Assembly (NCBI RefSeq): GCF_900115125.1
Contig: NZ_FOVJ01000002.1
Span: 529,635 to 593,634, forward strand
DNA length: 64,000 nt
Direction of reading: 5' to 3'
Source of the DNA: Nitrosospira briensis
GTDB taxonomy: Bacteria > Pseudomonadota > Gammaproteobacteria > Burkholderiales > Nitrosomonadaceae
The position numbers and the translations under genes were made by a program. The notes beneath the pieces were generated by a model that was not told the origin of the DNA, searched no databases, and saw only the letters and a program-made list of their open reading frames with translations. Positions 1-8,365 of the stretch are shown piece by piece; positions within the stretch are counted from its first letter, which is position 1; each line of letters starts with the position of its first letter.

Positions 1-2534
1 CCGATGCGCCTTTTCAGCAATACCGCCGCGTTTATGAACAGGCTTTTTCACAGGATTTGAGCACACTGCTGCTTGTGGTTGAGTCGGATACGCCTGAATT
101 GACCAAATCCTCCAGCAGAAAACTGCTGGACCTGCTCAACAAGGATGCGGATCACTTCAATTCGGCCTACATTCCCAATGACAACGAATTTTTCCGTCAG
201 AACGGCCTGCTTTATCTGGATACTGACGAGTTACAGGCCTTATCAAATAACCTGTTGGTCGCCCAGCCGTTTCTCGGCAGAATTGGCCAGGAACCCAATC
301 TGAAAGGTTTTTTTTCTATTTTTGAGGATGCCCTGAAGGCCACAGCCAAGGCTACGGATAATGAGGCAAGCGGCACAGCCCAGGTTATCCCCATCGATCT
401 GGCCGCGCTGGCCGACAAGATCGCGCTGGTTTTGCACAAAACGGCCAATGGCGAAAATGCTCTGCTCTCCTGGGAGTCGCTGATCACCGAAAAAAGAAGA
501 CATTCCAGCGAGGAGTTCATCATAGCTTCGCCCAAGCTCGATCACTCGGAAATCCGTCCCGCCCAAGGCGCGATCGAGGCCATCCGGAAAGCCGCGGCCA
601 TTATTCAGGAACCCGGCTTGCCGGCTGTCAAGGTTTGGGTGACGGGCGAGATCGGCCTTGAAGATGACGAGCTTGCGGGCATCAGCACGGGCACCTTTAC
701 CGCCAGCGTTTTCTCCATTGTCCTGGTGTTATTTATTTTGCTGGTTGCCTACCGGTCCATCCTGCTTACACTCGCCACCCTGCTGACCTTGGCCTTGGGC
801 ATGCTTTTCTGCGGGGCATTCGCGGCTATTGCAGTGAAGGAATTAAACCTGATTTCACTCGCTTTCGCGGTATCCAATATCGGCTTGGGCGTGGAATATG
901 GGATTCATTTTTGCTTGCGCTACAAGGACAATTTAAAGGAGCACGGCAATAAAGAGGTGGCGCTGCGCAATGCCTTCATGACAGTTGGCCCGTCACTGTT
1001 GCTGGCTGCCGGAACCACATCCATCGGACTGTACGCTTTCATGCCCACCGATTACAAGGGCGTCGCCGAGCTTGGCCTGCTGGCAGGAACCAGCCTTTTT
1101 ATTTGCCTGTTAATCACGCTGGTTTCCCTGCCATCCCTGCTAAAAATCCTGCCGGCGCCTGCGAAGCCCGGCTTGAAGAAAGGTCAACACCCCCTCTCGA
1201 ACCTGTCCGGGAAGCTGGCGGCCTTACCGATCCGATATGCCAAACCCGTTTCCTTTACCGCCCTCGTTCTCGCTCTCATCTCCATCGTATTGGCATTTGA
1301 CGTGAAGACGGATTTCAATCCGATCGAGCTTCGCGACCCCCATACCGAATCGGTTATCGCGTTCAAGAAATTGATGGAAGACGAAGACACCTCACCGATG
1401 ATGTTGAACGTCCTGGCCAAGGATGAGAACAGCACAAGAATTCTGCAAAAAAAACTGTCGGCACTGGATTCCGTTGGCAAGACCATCAGTCTTTTTGACC
1501 TTCAGCCCACGGACCAGGAGGAAAAACTGGCCCTGGTTGAAGAACTGGGGCTGATACTTGGGCCGCAGGTGCAGCATTTCCCCCAATTGGAAACCAATGT
1601 CGACCCGGTCCCCGGCATCATCCGGCTGATAAAAGCCATCGATATTGTCCTGCTCCAAAAAGCCGATGCCCGTAACCGCGCGTCGTTGACGAAGTTAAAA
1701 ACAGAATTGCAGAAAATTTTGAGCGAGCTCGATGCACAATCGCAATCCAGCCGAAAGATTTTTATCGAAAAAATACAGACTGCACTGCTTGGCACGTTGC
1801 CGCAGGTAATGAGGGAATTATCAACCAGCCTGAAAGCCGGACCTGTCAGCCTGGACGACCTGCCTGCCGACATCAAGGATCGATGGCTGAGCAAGGACGG
1901 CTGGTACCGGATCCAGATTTTTCCTAAAAAAAACCTGAATGATCTGACCAATCTGAAGGAATTTATTATCGAAGTGCAATCGGTCGCCTCCGAAACAACC
2001 GGCCTGCCAATCATTTATTGGGAATCCATGAAGGAAGTCATCGCAGCCTTTCAACAGGCTATCGTGATTGCTCTGGTCGCGATTGCGCTGGTTTTGCTTG
2101 CTATCCGGCGCGACGTCCTGGATACAACGCTGGTCATGATAACGCTTATACTAGCAGGGCTTTTTACCATTGCCTGCGCCACTCTCACCAAGACACCCAT
2201 CAATTTCGCCAACATCATTGCCCTGCCGCTGTTATTGGGACTGGGAGTCGACAATGGCATCCACATGCTCGTCAAGCTGCGCGAGTCACTTTCCGGCCCG
2301 GAAGATGAGGATATTTACCAGTCCAGCACCGCCAGAGCCATATTTTTCGGGGCTCTGACCACTTCATCCAGCTTTGGAGGATTGGCTTTCTCGCCGCATG
2401 CTGGCATCTCCAGCATGGGTTTGATCATTACCATAGGCATATTCTGGATCATGGTTTGCACATTTATTATTCTTCCTGCGCTGAGCAAGCTGATATTAAG
2501 CCGCAAGGAGCTTGAGCAACGACGGGTGGGATAA
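1..2534 (+). CDS. hpnN: hopanoid-associated RND/MMPL transporter HpnN (5' truncated)
   Basis: The reading frame is open back to the window edge, upstream of a TTG at 57, so the true start lies outside and only the C-terminal ~843 residues are seen. The protein has two RND/MMPL membrane modules: one near residues 215-365 with a GLGVEYGIHF motif, and a second near 670-820 with GLGVDNGIHM. A periplasmic loop lies between them. This arrangement fits the HpnN family, which moves hopanoids to the outer membrane. The stop is TAA at 2532-2534. Other MMPL exporters are possible, but motifs and length fit HpnN best. Confidence 0.85.
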   Translation, partial: DAPFQQYRRVYEQAFSQDLSTLLLVVESDTPELTKSSSRKLLDLLNKDADHFNSAYIPNDNEFFRQNGLLYLDTDELQALSNNLLVAQPFLGRIGQEPNLKGFFSIFEDALKATAKATDNEASGTAQVIPIDLAALADKIALVLHKTANGENALLSWESLITEKRRHSSEEFIIASPKLDHSEIRPAQGAIEAIRKAAAIIQEPGLPAVKVWVTGEIGLEDDELAGISTGTFTASVFSIVLVLFILLVAYRSILLTLATLLTLALGMLFCGAFAAIAVKELNLISLAFAVSNIGLGVEYGIHFCLRYKDNLKEHGNKEVALRNAFMTVGPSLLLAAGTTSIGLYAFMPTDYKGVAELGLLAGTSLFICLLITLVSLPSLLKILPAPAKPGLKKGQHPLSNLSGKLAALPIRYAKPVSFTALVLALISIVLAFDVKTDFNPIELRDPHTESVIAFKKLMEDEDTSPMMLNVLAKDENSTRILQKKLSALDSVGKTISLFDLQPTDQEEKLALVEELGLILGPQVQHFPQLETNVDPVPGIIRLIKAIDIVLLQKADARNRASLTKLKTELQKILSELDAQSQSSRKIFIEKIQTALLGTLPQVMRELSTSLKAGPVSLDDLPADIKDRWLSKDGWYRIQIFPKKNLNDLTNLKEFIIEVQSVASETTGLPIIYWESMKEVIAAFQQAIVIALVAIALVLLAIRRDVLDTTLVMITLILAGLFTIACATLTKTPINFANIIALPLLLGLGVDNGIHMLVKLRESLSGPEDEDIYQSSTARAIFFGALTTSSSFGGLAFSPHAGISSMGLIITIGIFWIMVCTFIILPALSKLILSRKELEQRRVG

Positions 2535-2656
2535 GAAGCGGCTTCAAAATGGCGATTAAAAATCTCAACCTTCTTTGCCCGCGAACTGAAATGCCTGTTG
2601 ACCAGTTCGTGAATCGCAAAGAAGGCTGTCCCCGCACAGAAAAACGGCGGATGCTA

Positions 2657-2932
2657 TTACTGCTTATACGGTTTTTTGTCCATTACTTCCTGATCTCTGT
2701 ATTCGTGTTTCACTCCCGGCGGCAAATTCTCCGGCATCTTTTCGCGCATGATCTCCGAGGTTGAACTCGGCTGATCCCCCTTCTTGCCTCCGTCCCGCTT
2801 GCTCGTGTCTTGAGGAGAGGGTTTAGTCGTTGTTTCCTTGTTCTTGTCGGAATCATGCGATCCAGCGGCCGCACCGAAGCTGCAAACAGCCGTGAAGGCG
2901 GCCAGAATAACAGTACTTGTGAATTTATTCAT
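2657..2932 (-). CDS. small exported hypothetical protein
   Basis: A 91-residue protein with an N-terminal signal peptide (MNKFTSTVILAAFTAVCSF then AAAG, cleavage near residue 23). The rest is very hydrophilic and rich in Lys, Asp, Ser and Pro, so the mature part is probably disordered and periplasmic. I do not recognise a domain. It stands alone between hpnN, which converges on it, and a gap. It resembles other short exported lysine-rich proteins, such as the one at 19578, only in general character. Confidence 0.6.
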   Translation of the reverse strand: MNKFTSTVILAAFTAVCSFGAAAGSHDSDKNKETTTKPSPQDTSKRDGGKKGDQPSSTSEIMREKMPENLPPGVKHEYRDQEVMDKKPYKQ

Positions 2933-3273
2933 TTCAAGCTCCTATGGTTGCGAGGGTAGAAAAAATATCGTTTCGGGTGACTCATATCGGTGCTGTTTTT
3001 CCGAAATAGGTCCCGTGAAGCCAGAGGCGACCGGCTTTCGCTGATTTTCCCGTCGACGTACTTGCAGAGACGATACGTATAGGCTTCGATAGTATCGGTG
3101 CGCTAACGCACCATAGGATCGCATTGCTGCGGATTGCCAAATTCAGGCATTAGAGCCATAAAGTAAAAACAAGGGTCAAGAAAATGGGAAGCGGAGCCAG
3201 CCTGTATTTTCCTTGCATTAACCCCTTCCTTGTAAGCAGGCAAATGCATCCGCTTCCAATAATGTCCAGAATG
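2933..3273. other. intergenic gap, no gene seen
   Basis: About 340 bases between the small exported protein and the SDR gene. A 60-codon minus-strand frame inside (2942-3124) has no recognisable content. The stretch should carry the promoter of the exported protein, but no convincing -35/-10 pair or terminator was found. Confidence 0.4.
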
Positions 3274-4281
3274 CTAAGGGTGTCCTTCCCCGCCCGAGGC
3301 ACCGTACACTTGTCCGGTTACGTAGCTCGATTCCTGTGATGCTAGGAACACATACAATGGACCCAATTCCGCCGGTTGTCCGGGCCGGCCAAGGGGCATA
3401 TCCCTGCCGAACCTGCTAAGGTCAGGCCATCCAGTGGTTTGCAATGGTGTCCAGAATGGTCCCGGCGCCACCGCGTTTACCCGTATACCCTGCCGGGCTA
3501 CCTGCCTTGCCAGCGATTTTGTGAAGGCGATGTTGCACGCCTTCGTCTGCGCGTAGTCGAGAAACCCCTCCGAAGGAGTGTAAGCCTCAACGGAGCTTGT
3601 ATTGATAATCGTCGCGCCGGGCTTAAGGTGCGGCATGGCGGCCCTGGTGATCCAGAACGGCGCATAGACGTTGCATTTGAATACCGAGTCGAACTGCTCT
3701 GTCGTGAGATCAACGATCGAGAGCTGCCCGGCTGCCATGGCGGCATTGTTGACAAGGATGTCCAGCCCGCCCAGCTCGCGGACGGCGTCGGCGACGAGCC
3801 GGGAGCAAAAATCCTCGTTCCGGATGTCGCCAGGGATCGCAACGGCCTTTCGCCCTTCCGCCCGTATCAGTTCCACGACCTCCCGAGCGTCGGGCTCCTC
3901 GACCGGGAGATAGTTGATCGCGACATCGGCACCCTCGCGCGCAAAGGCGATGACGGCGGCGCGGCCAATCCCGGAATCGCCGCCGGTCACGAGCGCTTTT
4001 CTGCCCACCAGCCTGCCCGAACCTTTGTAGCTTGTTTCGCCATGATCGGGTCGCGGTACCATCTTGCTCGCAAGGCCGGGCGGCTCCTGTTTTTGCTGCG
4101 GGAAGGGGGGAGCTGGATATTGCGTTGTCGGGTCCTGTTTACGGGACTGGCTGAGCCCTTGCAGTGAACCCTGCTGCCCTTGCTGACCGAAAGCAGGGGA
4201 AACGAATGCCGTAGCAAGGCCGGCAGTCATACCACCAACAAATTGGCGCCTGGAGGCGCTCGCGTCGTCTTCTGGTTTCAT
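3274..4281 (-). CDS. Tat-exported SDR family oxidoreductase
   Basis: Short-chain dehydrogenase/reductase. After the start the protein has a twin-arginine signal (SRRQFVGG followed by a hydrophobic stretch to AFG), a Pro/Gln-rich linker, then a Rossmann domain with TGGDSGIG, the NNAA motif, the catalytic Ser in NTSSVEAY and the YAQTK active-site pair. The frame runs up to 4386, but ATG at 4281 has a GGGAG ribosome site about 8 bases upstream and puts the Tat motif at the N terminus, giving 335 residues. Related enzymes are often labelled glucose/ribitol dehydrogenase-like or general stress proteins. The substrate is unknown. It is unusual for an SDR to carry a Tat signal. Confidence 0.88.
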   Translation of the reverse strand: MKPEDDASASRRQFVGGMTAGLATAFVSPAFGQQGQQGSLQGLSQSRKQDPTTQYPAPPFPQQKQEPPGLASKMVPRPDHGETSYKGSGRLVGRKALVTGGDSGIGRAAVIAFAREGADVAINYLPVEEPDAREVVELIRAEGRKAVAIPGDIRNEDFCSRLVADAVRELGGLDILVNNAAMAAGQLSIVDLTTEQFDSVFKCNVYAPFWITRAAMPHLKPGATIINTSSVEAYTPSEGFLDYAQTKACNIAFTKSLARQVARQGIRVNAVAPGPFWTPLQTTGWPDLSRFGRDMPLGRPGQPAELGPLYVFLASQESSYVTGQVYGASGGEGHP

Positions 4282-4638
4282 ACCTGTTCTCCCATGAAAG
4301 TTGCTGAGGTGGTTTCCGATCAGAAATTCTCGCCAGGGGCGATCAGGCCCAGAAGCTGTCTTCGCGGTGAACGGCCACAAAGACAAGCAATAATTGTTCG
4401 GCCGGGAAATATGATTTCGCGTTTCGCTTATCTCTGCCGTGCGTTAAAGCACATTATAGAGGCAAGTGTGTAATTGCGGACGAACTGAGCTGACGCAGTT
4501 TTCCCGACGGTTTAATTTGGAATCTCGCTGCTCGTTGTTCAGATGCTACCGGTCTGACAGATACCCAATGTTTGAGGGATCGGTGGCGATAATTGACAGC
4601 TCGATAGCTCAAGACCGCAGCCATTGGCGCTTTCCTAA
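4282..4638. other. intergenic gap, no gene seen
   Basis: Bases upstream of the SDR start up to the transposase remnant hold only short frames (4180-4473 plus, 4466-4732 plus) without recognisable content. The promoter of the SDR gene must lie here. The right part may be further IS debris, because the adjacent sequence is a decayed transposase. Confidence 0.4.
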
Positions 4639-4730
4639 TTTAAGAGGTCTGCATAATGAACGAGTTCGTTTTTCAAGTTGGAAAAGAAGCTCTCAGTCGC
4701 TGCATCGCCCTAGGCGTCGCCGAGTTAGGT
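4639..4730 (-). pseudogene. IS3-family OrfB transposase fragment
   Basis: Read on the minus strand, this stretch gives GDA-stop-GDAATESFFSN followed by LKNELVHYADLL. That matches the segment around the catalytic Glu of the DDE domain in IS3-family OrfB, where the usual pattern is GDCWDNA..ESFFxxLKxELV. The in-frame TAG sits where Trp is usual. No upstream DD residues and no C-terminal part can be followed, so this is a decayed fragment of about 30 codons. It lies directly downstream of the kinase operon and marks that island as accessory DNA. Confidence 0.6.
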
Positions 4731-4828
4731 AAGCGCGACACCGGAGCCTTTGTGCGCGAGATGCTTAATGATCGCCCCGCTGATACAGGGGCTCACCTCT
4801 GATAACTAACACGTTGAATACACGTCGC

Positions 4829-5929
4829 TTACTGGTCGCTACTAGTCGGCCGAAGGGGTAAAATAGGATGTGCACGACCATTACCTCCACCGGCATGAAA
4901 ACAACAAGAGACTCGCCTACCAACTTTGATAAGATTAGGAGCACCATAAAAACTATCTTGGTGGAAAAAATAATCATCCATTCCTGCGTTTAAAAACCCC
5001 CAAGCATGCCCTTTTGGCCTCCAACTTGAGATGTTTGCAATAATGCGAGGCTGAATATCAAATGATAAGTTTGAAAACCATTCCACAAGAGTAGGCGCCG
5101 TCGGTCGATCTAAAGGGGCTTTGGACATGCACTTAACCGCAATATCCCAAATCTCGTTACCGAGAGCACGATACTGGATGAACTGATCAATGAGTTGCGG
5201 CTTATCAGGGATCTTGGCTGCATAGATTCGTGGAACAGCCGACAGCCCAGTTCCGAAAGGATACTCACCAGTTAAAAGCCTATAAAGGATGGCCCCAAAG
5301 GCCCAAATATCGACTGGCTTATCAGTAAGTTTAGGTGTTTCGATCATCTCCGGGGCCATGTATGGTAAGGCCCCTACGATAGTTGATGAACCTGCTGTAC
5401 CTAAAGACTCGTTGTTATAGACCGCATCGTCTAATTGTTGCTCCACTAGACGCGCAATACCGAAATCAGTAACTTTAAATGTGTAAGAGCCATCTTTCAC
5501 CTCAGCGATTATATTACTCGGCTTCAAATCACGATGAACAACATTAACATGGTGCGATGCCATCAATGCTTTGCTGAAATGGTGACCGAATTGAGCGACA
5601 AGATGGGGATCAAAATATAAATACTCCCGTTCAAGGAGTGATTCTATATTGCTGCCCTCAACAAGCTCCTCAATCAATATTTCCACTCCTTCGTCATAAA
5701 GATAGTCCAAAGTCTTAGCGACGTTAGGATGATTAATGCGTGCTGCTAGAACAGCGCTTCTCTTAAAACGTTTTGCACCGGAGCTGGTGAACGGTGACTT
5801 AAGAGCTACATTGCGATTCAGCAGGTGGTCTCGGGCAACATAAACTTCTTGCATACCCCCTGCATCAAGAAACGAGATGACTTCATACCTTTCGGAGAAC
5901 CTCTGTCCAGCACTAAAAAGCTTACTCAC
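4829..5929 (-). CDS. Ser/Thr protein kinase with C-terminal cold-shock-like domain
   Basis: A 366-residue Hanks-type kinase. The glycine loop is GGMQEV, the Lys is K44 in VALK, the catalytic loop is HRDLKPSN (132-139), DFG is at 155-157, and YMAPEM follows, so it should be active. There is no membrane segment. Residues from about 302 to the end read like a cold-shock (OB) domain: a KGHAWGFL stretch, then DDYFFHQDSF, then VGRRVS and a Gly-rich turn. That assignment is by eye. It is the last gene of a three-gene operon. Its ATG overlaps the TGA of the preceding kinase (ATGA at 5929-5926). Base composition is AT-richer than the flanking ubi genes. Confidence 0.88.
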   Translation of the reverse strand: MSKLFSAGQRFSERYEVISFLDAGGMQEVYVARDHLLNRNVALKSPFTSSGAKRFKRSAVLAARINHPNVAKTLDYLYDEGVEILIEELVEGSNIESLLEREYLYFDPHLVAQFGHHFSKALMASHHVNVVHRDLKPSNIIAEVKDGSYTFKVTDFGIARLVEQQLDDAVYNNESLGTAGSSTIVGALPYMAPEMIETPKLTDKPVDIWAFGAILYRLLTGEYPFGTGLSAVPRIYAAKIPDKPQLIDQFIQYRALGNEIWDIAVKCMSKAPLDRPTAPTLVEWFSNLSFDIQPRIIANISSWRPKGHAWGFLNAGMDDYFFHQDSFYGAPNLIKVGRRVSCCFHAGGGNGRAHPILPLRPTSSDQ

Positions 5930-6978
5930 ACAAGGACCTCCGGATGACTAACATCGAATGTTACAAAACGTCTAGAACCTGACGCGCCTAAGACAATGAC
6001 ATATGATCCATCAAGAATATCACCAACCGCCGCGGGTCGATTATTGATAAAGATATCTCCGTAAATTTGCGAAAATTTAAAATCATAGCCATCGTAGATT
6101 ATTTCGATGGAATCGAAGGTGCCGCGAGCAGCCTTGATTCTTGGATTATTACGATCCAATATCAGTATATTTGTACCGTCGGCTACTAGGGCGCGGTGAC
6201 GATTAACGAGAAGCTCTCGCTTCAACGCTTTCGCAATGGTATCTAAGTCTGGGCGAACCGGAGGCGCGAGATCGAGGCATGCATCTATCAGTTGCGCAAC
6301 AGTAGACGCTACAGCAACATGGTTTGATATCGTTGCTCCAACTGGAAGCGGATGAGGTGGGGCAAGGCCATTAGCAGTAGGAGGAAGTGCTCCGGTTGCG
6401 AGAAAGAAAGCTGTGGCGCCGAACGCATATGCATCAACCGGCTTATCAATTATTGGTGTCGTCGAAAAAAGTTCTGGGGCCATGAATCCCGGAGTACCTG
6501 TCAAAACTGCGGTGGTTTTTGGAAGTGGCCCAATTTTGGCGAGACCAAAGTCAAATATCTTTATAGCGCCATCTTGATCGCGCTTTATGTTATTTGGTTT
6601 TAAGTCTCGATGCACTATGCCGCATGAATGGATATCCCGAACTCCACAAGCTACTTGATATAGTACATAATAGTAATCTAAGACTTGGAAACCTGAGCTG
6701 TAAAACTGCATAAGATCATCGTTCGGAAGAAACTCCTCCACTAGCGCAAAATCATTATTGTCATTGATAATGATCATGTCATATATCTGAACAACGTGCC
6801 GAGATTTTATCTTTTGAAGTGCGGTGATTTCATCGATTAAGCGCGGCATTTCGGTTTTTTCAGTAATCATTTTGATGACGACATCCCGCATTAGATGCTG
6901 GTCATCGCAGATGAAAGTAGTCCCAAAGCCACCGCTGATGGGATCCTGCTTTACAACATATCGAGGAGGAAACTTCAT
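5926..6978 (-). CDS. Ser/Thr protein kinase with FHA-like C-terminal region
   Basis: A 350-residue Hanks-type kinase with the glycine loop ISGGFGTT, K36 in VVIK, HRDLKPNN at 123-130, DFG at 143-145 and APE at 167-169, so the catalytic set is complete. The kinase core ends near residue 260. The remaining ~90 residues are beta-rich, with GDIFINNRP, GDILDGSYVIVLG and FVTFDVSHPEV. The spacing resembles the second half of an FHA fold, but the phosphothreonine-binding GR and SxxH motifs are not evident. It overlaps the phosphatase upstream (ATGA at 6978-6975) and the second kinase downstream. It is probably cytosolic and translationally coupled to both. Confidence 0.88.
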   Translation of the reverse strand: MKFPPRYVVKQDPISGGFGTTFICDDQHLMRDVVIKMITEKTEMPRLIDEITALQKIKSRHVVQIYDMIIINDNNDFALVEEFLPNDDLMQFYSSGFQVLDYYYVLYQVACGVRDIHSCGIVHRDLKPNNIKRDQDGAIKIFDFGLAKIGPLPKTTAVLTGTPGFMAPELFSTTPIIDKPVDAYAFGATAFFLATGALPPTANGLAPPHPLPVGATISNHVAVASTVAQLIDACLDLAPPVRPDLDTIAKALKRELLVNRHRALVADGTNILILDRNNPRIKAARGTFDSIEIIYDGYDFKFSQIYGDIFINNRPAAVGDILDGSYVIVLGASGSRRFVTFDVSHPEVLV

Positions 6979-8153
6979 TCTTTTTCGGGAATAAACTGCA
7001 GGACCAAAGTATTAGCTTGCCTGTCATCTTTTTTGACTGTTGTTTTTTTGCTTCTCTTGTTTCTGGGCATATTAGTGCTGATATTAGATCGGGATTTTCG
7101 AGAAACCTTCTCAGCAATTTTGGTCGTTCTGACCCGCTCCGGCGGCGACCCAGATGTTGACCCTAAAGCTGAGTTATTAGCAGTTGACTTGGGCCGTTCG
7201 GCGTAAGTAACATTTTTTGGCACAAAGATAACGAGGGTCTCGCCAAATGCGGTTAGCGTTAGACAGGAACTTGCACCATTACGGCCAATGTCTGCAAAAT
7301 TGGGATGGCATGGGTAAATAGCAATTGACGCATTGTCATCGCCACCAAGCCATTCAGCCATGGTCATGACTCGATGAGCCAATTCTCTTGTCTCGAGTTT
7401 CTGTTTGAACAAGATCTCAAGAACTTCTTGACCGATAAAGTAGGCGCCATCGGTCATCAGAGCTAGTCGCGCGTCACTCGTCATCATGTCGTATGATGGC
7501 AGAGTGATAACATGAGGTTCGATGCCATCACCCATGCCGATAAATTGTGAGAGTCGATTATCCACCGAGTCTGGGTAACGCCACGGCTCCAACCGCTTGC
7601 TAGATGTCGCGAGAGACGCTGATACGGTGTCATCTTTAGTTAATTGCAATAAACCTTCATCAGAATTTAAATAAATTCGACTATCGCCCACACTCAAACC
7701 TGCAGCGCCCTGCTTACCAAAAAGCACGGCACAAATGGTCGTTCCGCCCCGTGCCTGGTATCGCTTATAAACCGTCTCATTAGAAAACCGCGCCGCTTCT
7801 AATAGAAGGCTTTTGATGCCTCGAGTACAGTCGCCGAAACTTAGATAGATTGCAAATGATGCTAATGCCAGAGATGCTGAACTACCGCCGGCAGCCATCC
7901 CGCCAATGCCATCTAACAGGACAATAGCCTTCACATCGGCACCGTTTGATGCTTGGTTCTGAACATCTATCAAAGCTATACGATCTTGATTTTCTGAACG
8001 CACCGCACCACTTGATGTAGCGATAACCGCGGCGCCATCAAAGAAAATATCGTTCTTTTTTCCCGCTCGCGCCTCAAGCCAGGAGAAAGCGGTCGATATA
8101 TACTCCTGGAGTTCTGTACTCATTGGGTCTACACCAGCTTCGCTTTTTCTCAT
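6975..8153 (-). CDS. PP2C-family protein phosphatase
   Basis: First gene of the phosphatase-kinase-kinase operon, 392 residues. PP2C motifs appear in order: RSENQDR with metal-binding D57, VLLDGIGGM with D81, GGTTICAV, SVGDSRIYL, LMTDGAY and GGDDNASI near residue 280. The metal-binding aspartates are present, so it should be an active Ser/Thr phosphatase. The last ~90 residues are a basic, Ser/Lys-rich tail without a recognised domain. ATG at 8153 has no strong ribosome site; an alternative ATG is at 8123. It probably reverses the work of the two kinases that follow. Confidence 0.88.
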   Translation of the reverse strand: MRKSEAGVDPMSTELQEYISTAFSWLEARAGKKNDIFFDGAAVIATSSGAVRSENQDRIALIDVQNQASNGADVKAIVLLDGIGGMAAGGSSASLALASFAIYLSFGDCTRGIKSLLLEAARFSNETVYKRYQARGGTTICAVLFGKQGAAGLSVGDSRIYLNSDEGLLQLTKDDTVSASLATSSKRLEPWRYPDSVDNRLSQFIGMGDGIEPHVITLPSYDMMTSDARLALMTDGAYFIGQEVLEILFKQKLETRELAHRVMTMAEWLGGDDNASIAIYPCHPNFADIGRNGASSCLTLTAFGETLVIFVPKNVTYAERPKSTANNSALGSTSGSPPERVRTTKIAEKVSRKSRSNISTNMPRNKRSKKTTVKKDDRQANTLVLQFIPEKE

Positions 8154-8365
8154 CTAAAATAACCATCTTTCTTTGATTGCTGCGTCGACAATACAGACCG
8201 CTTTATCCCCGATAAAGCAACATACTCTTAACTTGGCTTAAACGTAAGGAAGTTAAAGTAAAAGGTGAACTTCGATACCATATTTCTCTTAGTCTAACCG
8301 ACCAATATCTCTCAGGCGGCTTTTCAGCGGGTCGAAGTTCAATCCGATAAAAAGCGGAATCCCAG

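Noticed and set aside
3376..4167. 263-codon open frame on the plus strand
   Set aside because: Antisense to the SDR gene, whose motifs are complete.
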